Shown piece after piece: positions 34,023 through 44,914 of a DNA stretch of 64,000 nucleotides. The position numbers and the translations under genes are program-made. The notes below the pieces were generated by a model. That model ran no database searches. It was given only the letters and a program-made list of their open reading frames with translations, and had not been told where the DNA came from. Position 1 is the stretch's first letter. The number at the start of each line of letters is the position of its first letter. This DNA is from Bimuria novae-zelandiae CBS 107.79 (Eukaryota > Ascomycota > Dothideomycetes > Pleosporales > Didymosphaeriaceae), in assembly GCA_010015655.1 (NCBI GenBank), contig ML976787.1:1-64000 (forward strand), in the 5' to 3' direction.

Positions 34023-34191
34023 TATTAGATAAGATGCTTGCGTGCGATAAGGTATAATAATTAGTAATAATTATATCTTATTCTCTGTTAACTCTGTTGG
34101 GTTGGTTTTAACCCCTAGGCTAGTACGATAAGCGCTATGGTCCCTGCTCGATTATGCAGATCCGACCTCAACGCACTTGTTCTATCTGACA
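34023..34191 (-). repeat. Copia-I 5' LTR (element on minus strand)
   Basis: TATTAGATAAGATG to CTATCTGACA on the plus strand. The internal region starts leftward at 34022. Confidence 0.88.
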
Positions 34192-34750
34192 ACAAGAGAT
34201 AGAGAGCTTAAGTAATTAACGCGTTATTATTAAGTATAAATATTATTAAGTATTATAATAGTAGCGTATGCGGACTTAGTATTTACTAGCGGTAAGTTAT
34301 TTATATTATAGTTTTATATAATTTTGTTAATAAGTTAATTTAATATACGTATACTTAGGTAATAACTTCCTTAAAATTAACTTTTATAGGCTAGAATTAG
34401 TAAAAAAAAAAAAACGTAAATTTTTTAATAAAATTACTTACAACGCGCCCTATATTTAAAAGTAATTAATAATATAATTAAAGCGTAAAGTATAAGTAAC
34501 TATAAAATTAATATTAGTAACTTAGTCTTAAGCTTTAGTAACTTCTTATATTTACTATATAAATAAGCTCTCCTTACCCTTGTCCTTGTCCTCTTACTCC
34601 TCTCGCTCCTTACGCTCCTTACGCTTTACACGCTCTACACGCTCTTTCTTCTTCTTTATAATTTTTAGGCACTAAGCTTTTTACTTTAAAGTTAGTCTTT
34701 TAAATCTACGCTGCTAGCGGATAGTATATACTTAAAATTTAAGTAGTAAA
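34192..34750 (-). mobile_element. Remnant R, left part (after split by Gypsy-II)
   Basis: AT-rich, heavily RIP-altered DNA between Copia-I and Gypsy-II. The minus strand carries a charged run (KKKERVERVKRKERKERE near 34590-34660) that could be the C-terminal tail of the accessory ORF at 47.9-49.2 kb. The rest (34192-34540) shows nothing recognisable. Confidence 0.45.
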
Positions 34751-34911
34751 TGTAAGGGGCTGGGTGCTCAAGGAGCCAAAGGTGCCAAAAGAATACTTAT
34801 AAATTCGATAGAGAGTCCGAAGTTAAGCTTCGGGCGTCGAACTTATATATCTGGGGTTCGCATAACCGAGGGTCAAGGATCTAAGGTAATAACTAGGCGT
34901 AGCCTATTGCA
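34751..34911 (-). repeat. Gypsy-II 3' LTR (element on minus strand)
   Basis: TGTAAGGGGCTGGGTGC to GCCTATTGCA on the plus strand; 161 bp. Confidence 0.9.
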
Positions 34912-35193
34912 TACCTCCCTTCCCTTTGTTAAGGGTAAAAAAAAACTCTACGTCTTATCTTGTTTGTGTAGCTTCGCGGTCGTTTTGTTGTCTACTTGCG
35001 ATCCTCTCACTGTTATGAACCTCTTACTAGTTCTGTTCTCGCGTGTCTAATTTTATATCCTTGTCGTAAGTAGTTACTATAGCGGTGTATTTGCGCTAGT
35101 GCGTTTACTTATTATTATATACATAAAATCGCTTCTTACTTAGCTTCTAGACCTTACTTTTTTAAGCTCTTTCTCTTTTCTTAGCTTAACTTT

Positions 35194-36640
35194 ATGCGCT
35201 GCAACGTCTTGCTTTTAACCTAGTCTTCCTTAACTTCGCGACCTAATTCCCCTTACTATTTTAATAAGATAGCTAGCCCTTTGCGTAATAGCCGCGTAAT
35301 AAGGACGCCTAAGCGTTAGAGGCATGCTACTAACTCTAATAATAAGATAAAAGAAGGCCCGTCCCTATCGCGGTTACCTAGCTACTAACTTAAAAAGACT
35401 AAGCTTTTTTAAAATAAGGCTACTATATCTAATGCTAGCGTAATCCTTCTTAGCTAGCTTACTAAGAAGTTTAGTCCTTCTAAAGCTTGTAAAGTAAGTT
35501 CTAGACCTTCTTCTACGCTTTTTTTGCTTCTTCTCACCTTCTAACTCGCCTCCTTGCTCTTCTAACCTCCTTCCTAGTTCTTTGTTAGCCTAGATGTGCG
35601 CACTCGCCAACTTAATAAGCTTAGCTTTTAGGGTCTAATCTTGCTACGCGCGATAATCGAGCGCTAGTATATTAACTATATTACTTATAAACGCGTCTAT
35701 TAGTAGGTGCTAGCGGGCAAGACAGTGTCCTGCGAGGAGTGCCATACCTACAAGCTCACTAGCTGCACTGGACAAGTATGCTTTAGTCTAACTTGTTCTA
35801 GATAACTTTGGGGTGTGCTTTGCTAACTCCTTCCCCTACCTAGATTTAGCCTGCCCTTGACAAAGTTAGCTACGAAGAGTTTACTAATATTATAGTTATT
35901 AGTGCGGGCTACCTTATAAACGAGGTTTTAAAAAGTAGCTAGGAATAAAAGGCCTTTCTTACTAACTTTAACGCGTTCTATTCTACTCGTAAGGTTGCTA
36001 TTATTAATTACTATACCTCCTTTAAGAGTAAGACTACTATTGCTTTAGGCCCTATTACTTCTTCCTTTAAGGCTATTTAGCTTTTAGAGCGCATCGCCGT
36101 CGCGGTTAAGAAGACTTTTAACCTTCTTTAAATTTATGCTACTAACTTTAAAGCATTCTATTAAGAGTGTAAGAACCCTTTTATAAGTTCCTTTTAGATA
36201 ACAAAGCTATCTTTTAAGACTAATATTATATAGCTCTCTAGCAAGTTCGTGGTGGTGGATAAGGGCATCGTAATAGATAGTCTCTAGATAATAGACAATA
36301 TCCTCGCGGAAGCTAATATGCCTACTTAAGCCTACTAGGGCTTGCGCTAGCAGCTTTAGGCTATTATAATTAGGGAGCGCCTAAGTAAGGAGGATAATAG
36401 CTTCCCTAACCCTAGCAGTATGTTAAAGGGCGGAGAAGTAGACCTAAACGTTATTAGGGAGGGTTTTACTATTTCTTTAGTAGTTAAAGATGCCCCTTTT
36501 ACCTAGTTCCTCTCTCCTTCTTGCTTTAGTTTACTTCTAAGGCTTACTTCTTTCGTAAGGGTTATCCCTTACTACTATAAGAATTATTTAGTCCCCTTAT
36601 TATCCTTAGTAGTTTTAAAAGTTTTTTAAGTTACTTTCTT
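35194..36640 (+). pseudogene. Antisense Cys-containing ORF in Gypsy-II
   Basis: The strand opposite to pol carries a degraded reading frame from an ATG at 35194. It includes a Cys cluster KTVSCEECHTYKLTSCTGQ near 35719-35775. After a frame change (35775-35858) it continues as DKVSYEEFTNIIVISAGYL near 35859, KFVVVDKGIVIDSL near 36246 and KGGEVDLNVIREGFTISL near 36426-36480. Stops are RIP-like TAG/TAA. Start and end are approximate. I do not recognise the family; a CxxC...C cluster followed by a long C-terminal part suggests a zinc-binding protein. It is not part of the usual gag-pol. Confidence 0.5.
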
Positions 36641-36759
36641 AGGATTCCTTCTTAACTTCCTTCCCTAATACTTAACTTTATCCCCTAATAATGTTATTCC
36701 TACCCTTATCTTAGACACCTTTATCTAGCTAGGTTCTTTAGCTTAGCGAGGCAGGCATC

Positions 36760-39419
36760 GTAGAGCCTCCTTTAGGCCCTAATAGAAGCAAATTTAGGGG
36801 ATATCGCAGTAGAATCCTATCAGGAGTTTTCTATTATAATTTTAATATAGCTTAGTAAACTTCTCCTAATAGTCTAACGTAGTAGCTTAGTTAAGGTTCC
36901 CACGAGGTTCCTAAGTTCTTTAAGAGTAGTTTTCCTACTATACTAGGTATTCCACCCTCTTACCTCTACGGGACTAGCGTTCTTTGTATATATTAACTAT
37001 ACTATACTCCTCTTCCCCCTCTTCTATTATAATTACTTCGGGCTAGGCGTTATTAGTAGTTTGGCTAGGGAGAGGGTTTAATAAGGCCAACTTTAGCCTA
37101 TTTACGTAGAACCTTAGGTGCATGTTCGGCGGGATGTCTAGTTCTACTACGTAAGAGTTTATTACCTTTCTTATAGTAAACTTTCCTTACTTCTAGTCAA
37201 GCTTCTTACTTAGACGTTAGTTTTAGAGGTAGTCCTTATACTTTAGCTACATCTTATCTCCTTTCTTTAAGATTAAAGCGTCCTTACGTCGATAGTTCGC
37301 TAGGCGCTCTTATTCTTATTAGGCTATTACTATTTTTGCCTAGGCGAAGTTAAAAACCTTCTTAAACTTCTTTATTATTACCTTTATGGCCTTCTTTGCG
37401 TTAGTTCTAAGCTCTAAGGCTAATCTCTATGCCCCAAAGTTCTTAACTAGTTTAACGTTCCAGCCGTGGGATAGGAAAAACAGGCTAACTCCCGTTAATA
37501 TGGCTTCTCGCCCTTTAATAGCTATCTAGGCTATAAGAAGCTACTTTATCTAATTATCTTGTTGCTAGTTATAGTACGCCCAGAGGTAGGCTTTAAGGAC
37601 AGAGTTTATTCGTTCTGTCTGCCCGTCCGTCTCCAGGTGCTTTACTATAGATAGTCTTTGGTTGATACCTGCTTGTTTACAGAGTATAGTCTAAAATTCG
37701 CTCACGAATTGTCCCCCGCGGTCTAATGCAATAGAGGAGGGGAAGAAGTAGTCTACTACCTAGTATTAAAGGAACGCTGTCGTGACCGTAGGTATATTAA
37801 AATTTAAAAGACTAATAAACTTAGGGTCCTTACTAAATCTATCTATAATTATTATAATATTCGTGTTGCTATCGCTCTCGGGTAGGGTAGTAATAAAGTC
37901 TATTGTAATATCCTTCCATTCTTGTTTAGGTAGTAGTAAGGGCTTCAGCAGGCCCTATTTTGCTTTTCTCCATAGTTTGGTTCTTCCACAGACATCACAG
38001 TTCTTGATGTACTGCCTCACTTGGTTAGACATCCCCGGGAAGAAGTAGTCTCGAGCGAGGATCTTATAGGTGTTTTCTTGTCCTAAGTATCCTAAAGCTA
38101 GGGAACTATGCGCGACCGCTATTAGCTTCGTCCGTAGAGGTTCTAATTCTAGTACCTATTGTCTTGACCTGTAGCGTAGGTACCCTTGGTTATCTATACT
38201 ACATTCTGAGATACTAACAGATAACTTCCACCTGGGTTCGAACTTCCTAAGCCCGTTCTTAACACAGGCCTTTATCTTGCTATACGCACTGTCTTTATTG
38301 CGTTCTGCCTCTTACTACATAGTGTTAAAGTCTAGTTCGCGTCGCTTGGCAGGGCTATCGCCTCCTTAAAGGGTTAATATAGGTAGTTTAGGGCGTGTTA
38401 GGTGAGCGAGCACTAGGTCCTTGTCTATTTTAGTATAGTTAGGTTCCTCTATAGTGGTGGGTGTTTAGAGGATAAAAGACTTTAAGCTATTTCTCCTAGT
38501 AGTCTCCTAAAGAAGCGTAAAGTGCCTTAACTTTAATTTATTATCTCTGCCGTCCTTTAGCAGGTCTTAGTCCCTCTAAGAGAGGGCGTCCGCCCTAGAG
38601 TTTACTAACCCTAGTCTATATACAAACGTTATATTAATATGGCTAAGTGTGTCTGCCTACTGAACGTGTCGTTCGTCTAACCTTTATTTAGTAGCGAAAT
38701 ACGTGAGGTTCTTATAATTAGTGTAGATCGTAAGGTGCTTCACTACTTAACACATATAGTCCTATTTATCTACGTATTTAATAACTGTAAGCATCTCTTT
38801 GTCGTGGATAGCGTAGTTATATTCTGCCAGGCTATTCTTCGTTAAGAAGTAAGCTACCAGGCGCAGAATCCCGTTGTTATTATACTAGGAGAAGCATCCC
38901 CTAGTCGACTAGCCAGAGGCGTCTGCTTCTAGTACTAATTCTTGTTTAGGGTTAAAGTGGGCCAGCGCGGGGTCCGTATAGAACGCCATCTTTAGGAAGT
39001 CAAATGCGTGCTGCTACTCTTATTCTTAGACAAATTCTACTCCTTTACTAGTAAGCTTTGTAAGGGGGCTTACTATGCTAGAGAAGTCTTATATAAATCT
39101 CTAATAAAAGTTCGCGAAGCCCACGAAGCTCTAGACTCCCTTTACTAAAGTTAGTAGCTTTTATTCTTAAATTACTTAGACTTTATCTAGGTCTATGCTT
39201 ACGCCCTTGTCAACTTCTACGATAAATCTAAGGTACTTAGTCTTTTTAACGCAGAACTTAGATTTCTTAATATTTAAGTGTAGTCCTACGGCCCTTAACT
39301 TCTAGATTATAGTACGTACTTTCTCTTCGTGGTCTTTTTGGCTGCTACTAGAGAAGATAAGAACGTTATCTATATACGCTAAGTAGTAGTCGTTAAGGTG
39401 CTTCCTTAGCACCTAGTTA
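36760..39419 (-). pseudogene. Gypsy-II pol, second half (RT end, RNase H, integrase, chromodomain)
   Basis: On the minus strand: RT from INWVLRKHLNDYYLAYIDNVLIFS (39345-39419, catalytic YIDD changed to YIDN), KSKFCVKKTKYLRF; RNase H (about 38700-39000: VLEADASGQSTRGC); an integrase zinc finger (GLLKPLL preceded by YIKNCDVCGRTKLWRKAK near 37965-38020) and core (DFITTLPESDSNTN near 37865-37905; ALDRGGQFVSEF near 37690-37730; KHLETDGQTERINSVLKAYL near 37590-37650); and a chromodomain (VEYLV-QENYS and T-EPRGNLN near 36880-36960). Stops are mainly TAG/TAA. Confidence 0.85.
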
Positions 39420-39424
39420 ATATA

Positions 39425-39558
39425 TGTTACGGTATAATTCCATCAGCTTCGATTCTATCAGGTTCCATGCCTAGACTCTTGGCAGGATCCAACGTCTATA
39501 TATATGTAGGATATCTCTACGATAGAGAAATTAACGCAGCCGTCTTCCCTTCCTCACA
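39425..39558 (+). repeat. Copia-III 5' LTR
   Basis: TGTTACGGTATAATTCC to CTTCCTCACA, 134 bp. Confidence 0.92.
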
Positions 39559-39571
39559 GTTATGAGCCCGG
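39559..39571 (+). promoter_or_regulatory. Copia-III primer-binding site (half tRNA-iMet type)
   Basis: GTTATGAGCCCGG directly after the 5' LTR, the same 13 bases as in Copia-II. Confidence 0.75.
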
Positions 39572-39777
39572 AAGCCTTTGACAATCGCTACGTTTATAGC
39601 TTATCGTACTAGGGTCTATCTTTGCAGACCTAGTTAGTTGTTACGTCGTTAAAGTAGACCTCGTTATCACTAGACAATTAGTTAGGAGACGTGAATCGTC
39701 TAGGATTAGCGCTAGTTAGGACCTCGTTATTAGAAAATTAACGTTATATAGAATACGGACGTCGCATCTCGCAAGGA

Positions 39778-42700
39778 TGGCAACTAAATTAGATCCGCTT
39801 ATTACAAAAGAGACCGTTATACTCGATAAACCTAAGGATTAGCCAAAATGGATATTCCTAAGAAAGGACTACGCAGTCAGGAACCATATCTGGGAATACG
39901 TTAATCCATCACTAAGCCATGATGAAGTCTCTAGGTTAGAGACAGAAAAGCCTAGAAGGCTTGAGCTGAAAGAATTTCATAGGCCAAGAATTGCAAGAGG
40001 TAGTAACGTAAGTAGCGCAGCAGGGAGCGCACGGGGCACAGGGGGTAGCGCAGTAGCAAGTGGCGCAGCAGCAGGTGGCGCAGCAGGCGATCAAGATGCC
40101 AAAGAAGTCACTATCCTGGACCTCACTGATCAGGAACTAAGAAGATACGAGCTTTGGCAAAAAGACTATTAAGGTGCACTAGCAGAATGGCGGTAGAAAG
40201 AGAAGGCTCTTGGAAACTTTATAGAGTAGATTAACAGAACAATCGCATTATGGCATATTTATCTAATCGCTAACTGCTTAAGCACACATGATTAACTAAG
40301 GACTCTAATAAAGCACCTCTGCCCTAGCTAGGGTGAGCGCAATGCTTAACTCCGAGCACGCTATTAGGCGTTAAAGAATTAATTATAAAAGGCAAACCTT
40401 AATAACTAGCTTTAGGACTAGATAGAGACAACGCGCCTTATAATCTAAGCGGATATGCTAGAGGTCTATAGTAATTAAGCGCAAGAAGACTTTATCCTAT
40501 TAATTAGAGGTCTAGATAATAGCTAGTTATCTAGTTAGCTATTAGTGCTTATTATAGCAGAATAGACTAGCAGAGACTTTATTAGCATCTCTAACCTAGT
40601 AGCTAATTTTACTTCGTACTATCGACGGACTCGACTAATTGCATCAGGATTAGGCATATTCGCTACTCTAGGTGTTGCTTAGCTAGCTTAGTAGCTAGCT
40701 AATTAGCTAGTCGATTAGTTAAAGCATCAGAAGCATAAACGCTAGAAGAAGACACTAACCTACCTATATAGCGAGAAGCATAGATTTAACAGCTGCTACT
40801 ACGTTAATATAGCTTTACGACCTGCTAATTAGCAGCTAAATAGAGACGTTAAGAAGAAGTTCTAGAAGCTTAGAGCTAATTAGTCACCTATGGCAAAGGT
40901 CCTTTAGAATACAAAGAATAGGCTAGCTAAAAGTAATTCTAGGACGCCTATTAAATTAGGAGGAGTTACTAATTTTAATAATAGCTAGTAGCTAGCTATA
41001 TTACCTTAGTATAGTGCACTTTAGGTCGCTGCTATTAACAGGCTAATGCCTTAGCCTCTACTATTAAATAGATAAATTCTTAATCCTGGTTTAAACACGC
41101 ATGTTACGAATATAAAGGCCTATGGCTAGAAGAAGATCTCTAATGCTAAGCCAGGAGAAAGCGCGTACGCTAGTGGCTAACTAATACCTATCTAAGAATA
41201 GGGAGAGATCCTACTTAAGATTAATACGCCTTCTAGAGTTAAGATAATTTAACAAACGTACGCCGCATATATACCTAAGTTCTTTATAAGTATTGTTAGC
41301 CTATCTCGATGCAGGAGCCTAGGAATTAAATTTAACTTTAGCTAAAACTGCCTATATTAACAAAAGCCGTCGAATGTAATCTGTTAGCTTAAATACAATA
41401 GTAGTTACTAGCTAATAGACTTAGATCATAACGATCGACCGCCGCTAGAACTCTACGCAACTTAGTATCGACCTAGACTATCTTATACTAGTAGGAAGCC
41501 ACTGAGCGTAAGCGCGGTAAAAGCTTATAGAGTATTTAGCTATGCAAATTAAAAGGTAATTACTTATCTACTAGAAAGCGTTAATAGAATACAGCTTAGT
41601 AAGCAGCACGCGCCAATGTAGACAGACTATAAGGTCTGTATAGAGATAAAGCTACATAAGTTTATTAGTAGGAGAGCTCCACGTGAGCTAGTAGAGCGTC
41701 TATTCTATTAATTAGGAATAGACCTTATACAGCTAAGGGAGCGCACCGAGCGTTGCTATAATAGAGATCTATAGCTCTTCCACGCTGTTAATTAGTATAG
41801 TAAGTGGCACGAAGCTTGTTGCCTACCTAATAAAAGCTTTATAACGCTTTAATAAGTAGCGTAAAGACTACTAACTAAACTATAGCGCTAATTTCGCGCG
41901 CATGTAGCTGTTGTACGACTTAATAGTAAATAAGGCTATTCTAAGCTACTTAATATCTTTAAGGATCTAGGGATAGTCGTTAAACCGCGTGCAGAATATA
42001 CAGAAGAGTAGAATAAGATAATAGAAAAAGCTAGCTACTTAATTATTATTCGTGCAAGAGCTATTAGGCTTAAAGTAGACTTACTAAAGGAGCTATTAAA
42101 TAAATACGTTATAGCGGCTGTTTATCTGCTTAATTGTACACCTACTAAATCGCTTAACTAGCAAACGCCTTATTAGATTATTAAAGGTGTAAAGCTATTA
42201 GTAACTTATCTTAGTATTATAAAAGCACGAGCGTACGTCCTTAATTAGTAGTTAAAGCGCGGAGAGAAGCTAGAATCTCGTGCTTTAATAGGACACCTAG
42301 TTGAATACGATTCGACGAATATCTATCGCATTTGGATGCCAACACTGGGCAGAGTCATCAGGACTAGAGATGTGGTCCTTATGCCATCAAAGCTATACAC
42401 TCCCGACGAGGTGTATGCTGAGAAGAAGACGCTACGCATAGTAGTAATAGTACTAGATATTAAGGAGTTAGATAAGCTAGAGGACCTAGAGATTAATTAG
42501 CTATCTATTATAACTTAGGGCAATTCGCGAATAAATACATTAACTTTAGAAGATAAGGATAGCGCTAAGGCGTAGCTTCTAGGTAAGCTAATGCGCTAGC
42601 AGCAGACGATAAAGGTAGTAAAAGCTAAGTTATTTAAGTAGCGCAGACTTTTAACACCAGAAGATACGCTAGAGCCTAGTACTATATTAAATAATAATTA

Positions 42701-44694
42701 GATATTAGCCGGAAATTAGCAGTCTATTTAAATAGTAGATAACGAAGTCGAGCACCCTCGTGGCTAGCAACCACTAGTAGAATGAGATAAAGCACTAGAT
42801 TAACGTTTAAATAACGCGCGTAGACGAGACAAGATTAGCAGCATTGTTAACACTAGCAATATTATATCTGGTAGTAGACGCAGAGACAGAAATAGTAGGA
42901 TACCTAGAGACTACTTCGCTACGTTCGCTGCGGCTGTCAACCCATCCGCGCCAGAAAAGCTATTCAGTGAGCTTCCTAGAACTAGGCTACATCGCGATCA
43001 GCTGCCGCCTCCACCGAAGCGATGGAAGGATCTAGAGAAGCACCCATTCGGCGTAGAGTTTCGTAAAGCTGCAAACGTAGAGCTTGACAGTTGCAAAAGC
43101 AAGGGGTGTTTTAGTAAGACTATAGCTACTCAGGCGACTATGCAAGAGGAAGTACTACTATTTATATAAGTATTTACTTATAAGTTTAATTAGGATAGCT
43201 TCCTTTACAAGTTTAAGGCGCGACTAGTAGTTAGAGGAGACCTACAGGAAGACTAGGGAGACACCTATGCAGCGACACTAGCAGCACGCGTATTCCGCTT
43301 CCTAATTGCTCTATTAGCTGCTTTTGGGCTGCTTACCTATTAGTACGATGTTCTGAATACCTTCCTAAACGCTTACCTTAATCGTCTAATCTATGTACGC
43401 ACGCCTGACGGATTTAAGAATTAACTTAGTAAGCTATTAGAGCTTAAGCACGCACTCTATAGACTACGCGATACTCTACTTTTCTAGTATAAGTACCTAA
43501 AGAGTACTCTAGTTAAGCTAGGACTAAAGCTAGTTAAGGAAGTACCTTGCTTATTTACTAGCAAGAGGCCTAATTATCTTTTTCTATGTTAACGATATCG
43601 TAGTCCTCGTACACCCAGACAATCTAGCACACTATAGTTAGTTCGAACGAAGCCTGCAAGCTAGGTACAAGCTACGCTGCCTAGGAGAACTAAGGTGGTT
43701 CCTAGGTATACGAATTATGAGGGATTAGTTAAAAGGGAAAATCTAGCTAATTTAAGATTTCTTTATTAACAAGATTGCAACAAAGGTTGACCTCGTATAC
43801 ATACACAAGGTCTATCTAGTAGTGCCGCTAGTAGAGAATTATCTAGCTCTAAGCACTAAGGAACCGAGTTCTCAACGTACCTATACTTATTAGCAATTAG
43901 TAGGCTCACTAGCCTACATCTCGACGTTTACACGGCCTGATGTCGCCCGAGCACACTTAGTACTGGCACGCCATCTGCAGAATCTAGGGCAGAAACATTT
44001 AAACGCTGCTAAGCACGTATGGCGATATCTAGTTGGCACAAGGCATCTAGCCATCGGGGCATCACGGCTAGGTACAGAGAACACGACATATCTCTGTGAG
44101 ACGCCCGAGGACGATCCTAGAGCTGGAACAGAGCCACTGTTCTACGGAGCATCTGACGCAGCATATACTAACGATCCTAATACGCGTCGAAGCTCACAAG
44201 GCTACTTGTTCAAGCTATATAGACTACTAATCGACTGGAAATCGACCTTACAGCGCTTAGTTACGAAATTAACTACTAAGGCTAAATTGCTCGCTCTATC
44301 GACTGCTAGGAGTGAGATAGAATAGTAGAATAAAATATTTAATTACGTACGCTTTTAGCTAGAGATCTTGCCTACCTTGTACTGCAATAATTAGCAGACT
44401 ATAGGGATTGTTAATAAGGCTAAGGATAGGCTTTATACGAAGCTAAGACATGTTAACACCTATTAGATATGGCTACGACAGGAAGTAGATGCTAGGAAGC
44501 TGCAGATTAATTAGAAGCCTATAAATTAAATGCCTGCTAACGGTCTCACAAAGACACTAGTTCGGCAGAAACACAGCAACTTTATTAAATAGCTAGGCCT
44601 TACAGATATCACAGAGCAGCTAAAGGGACCATCTACTAGTAACGACGACGTACTAGAACCTAGTGACTTTTTTACCTAGTATTAACAAGAAGAT
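39778..44694 (+). pseudogene. Copia-III gag-pol
   Basis: The ATG at 39778 opens MATKLDPLITKETVILDKPK, a copia gag start, followed by a Gly/Ala/Ser-rich stretch (about 40005-40090) from GGTGGCGCAGCAG-like repeats. Integrase lies near 41690-42290 (IGIDLIQLRERTERCYNRD; RARAIRLKVDL; YLLNCTPTKSL), RT near 43180-43740 (FKARLVVRGDLQED; FYVNDIVVLVHPDN near 43583-43624), and RNase H near 43880-44590 (TRRSSQGYLFKLYRLLIDWK; MPANGLTKTLVRQKH). An extra C near 43568-43570 shifts the frame just before the RT catalytic motif, and YVDD is YVND. Stops are mainly TAG, with clean patches at 42290-42440, 42900-43100 and 43890-44270. Confidence 0.88.
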
Positions 44695-44775
44695 TGGGGG
44701 GTGCGACTATTTAGGAGATTTAGATTAATATCTTAAGAAGTTAGCTTTGTTGTTCACTGCAGCTAGGGGGGGGTG

Positions 44776-44909
44776 TGTTACGGTATAATTCTATTAGCTT
44801 CGATTCTATCAGGTTCCATGCCTAGACTCTTGGCAGGATCCAACGTATATATATATGTAGGATATCTCTACGATAGAGAAATCAACGCAGCCGTCTTCCC
44901 TTCCTCATA
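44776..44909 (+). repeat. Copia-III 3' LTR
   Basis: TGTTACGGTATAATTCT to CTTCCTCATA, 134 bp; the terminal CA has become TA. Confidence 0.92.
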
Positions 44910-44914
44910 ATATA

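Larger units (their letters stand above)
23643..34191 (-). mobile_element. Copia-I LTR retrotransposon, split by Copia-II
   Basis: LTRs of 169 bp (23643-23811 and 34023-34191) enclose a minus-strand gag-pol. A purine-rich tract on the minus strand (CTAAGGGGGTG, 23812-23823) lies at the 3' LTR. No 5-bp duplication is seen: the left flank CTACG lies in Pogo-B, the right flank ACAAG in a different remnant. Copia-II inserted at 25982-31399. Confidence 0.88.
39425..44909 (+). mobile_element. Copia-III LTR retrotransposon
   Basis: LTRs of 134 bp (39425-39558 and 44776-44909) differ at a handful of sites, and the duplication ATATA lies at 39420-39424 and 44910-44914. It inserted in the Gypsy-II RT between FQQY and INWVL. 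It has a half-tRNA-iMet primer site and a polypurine tract (GGGGGGGG near 44766-44773). Its coding region is related to but distinct from Copia-II. Confidence 0.93.
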
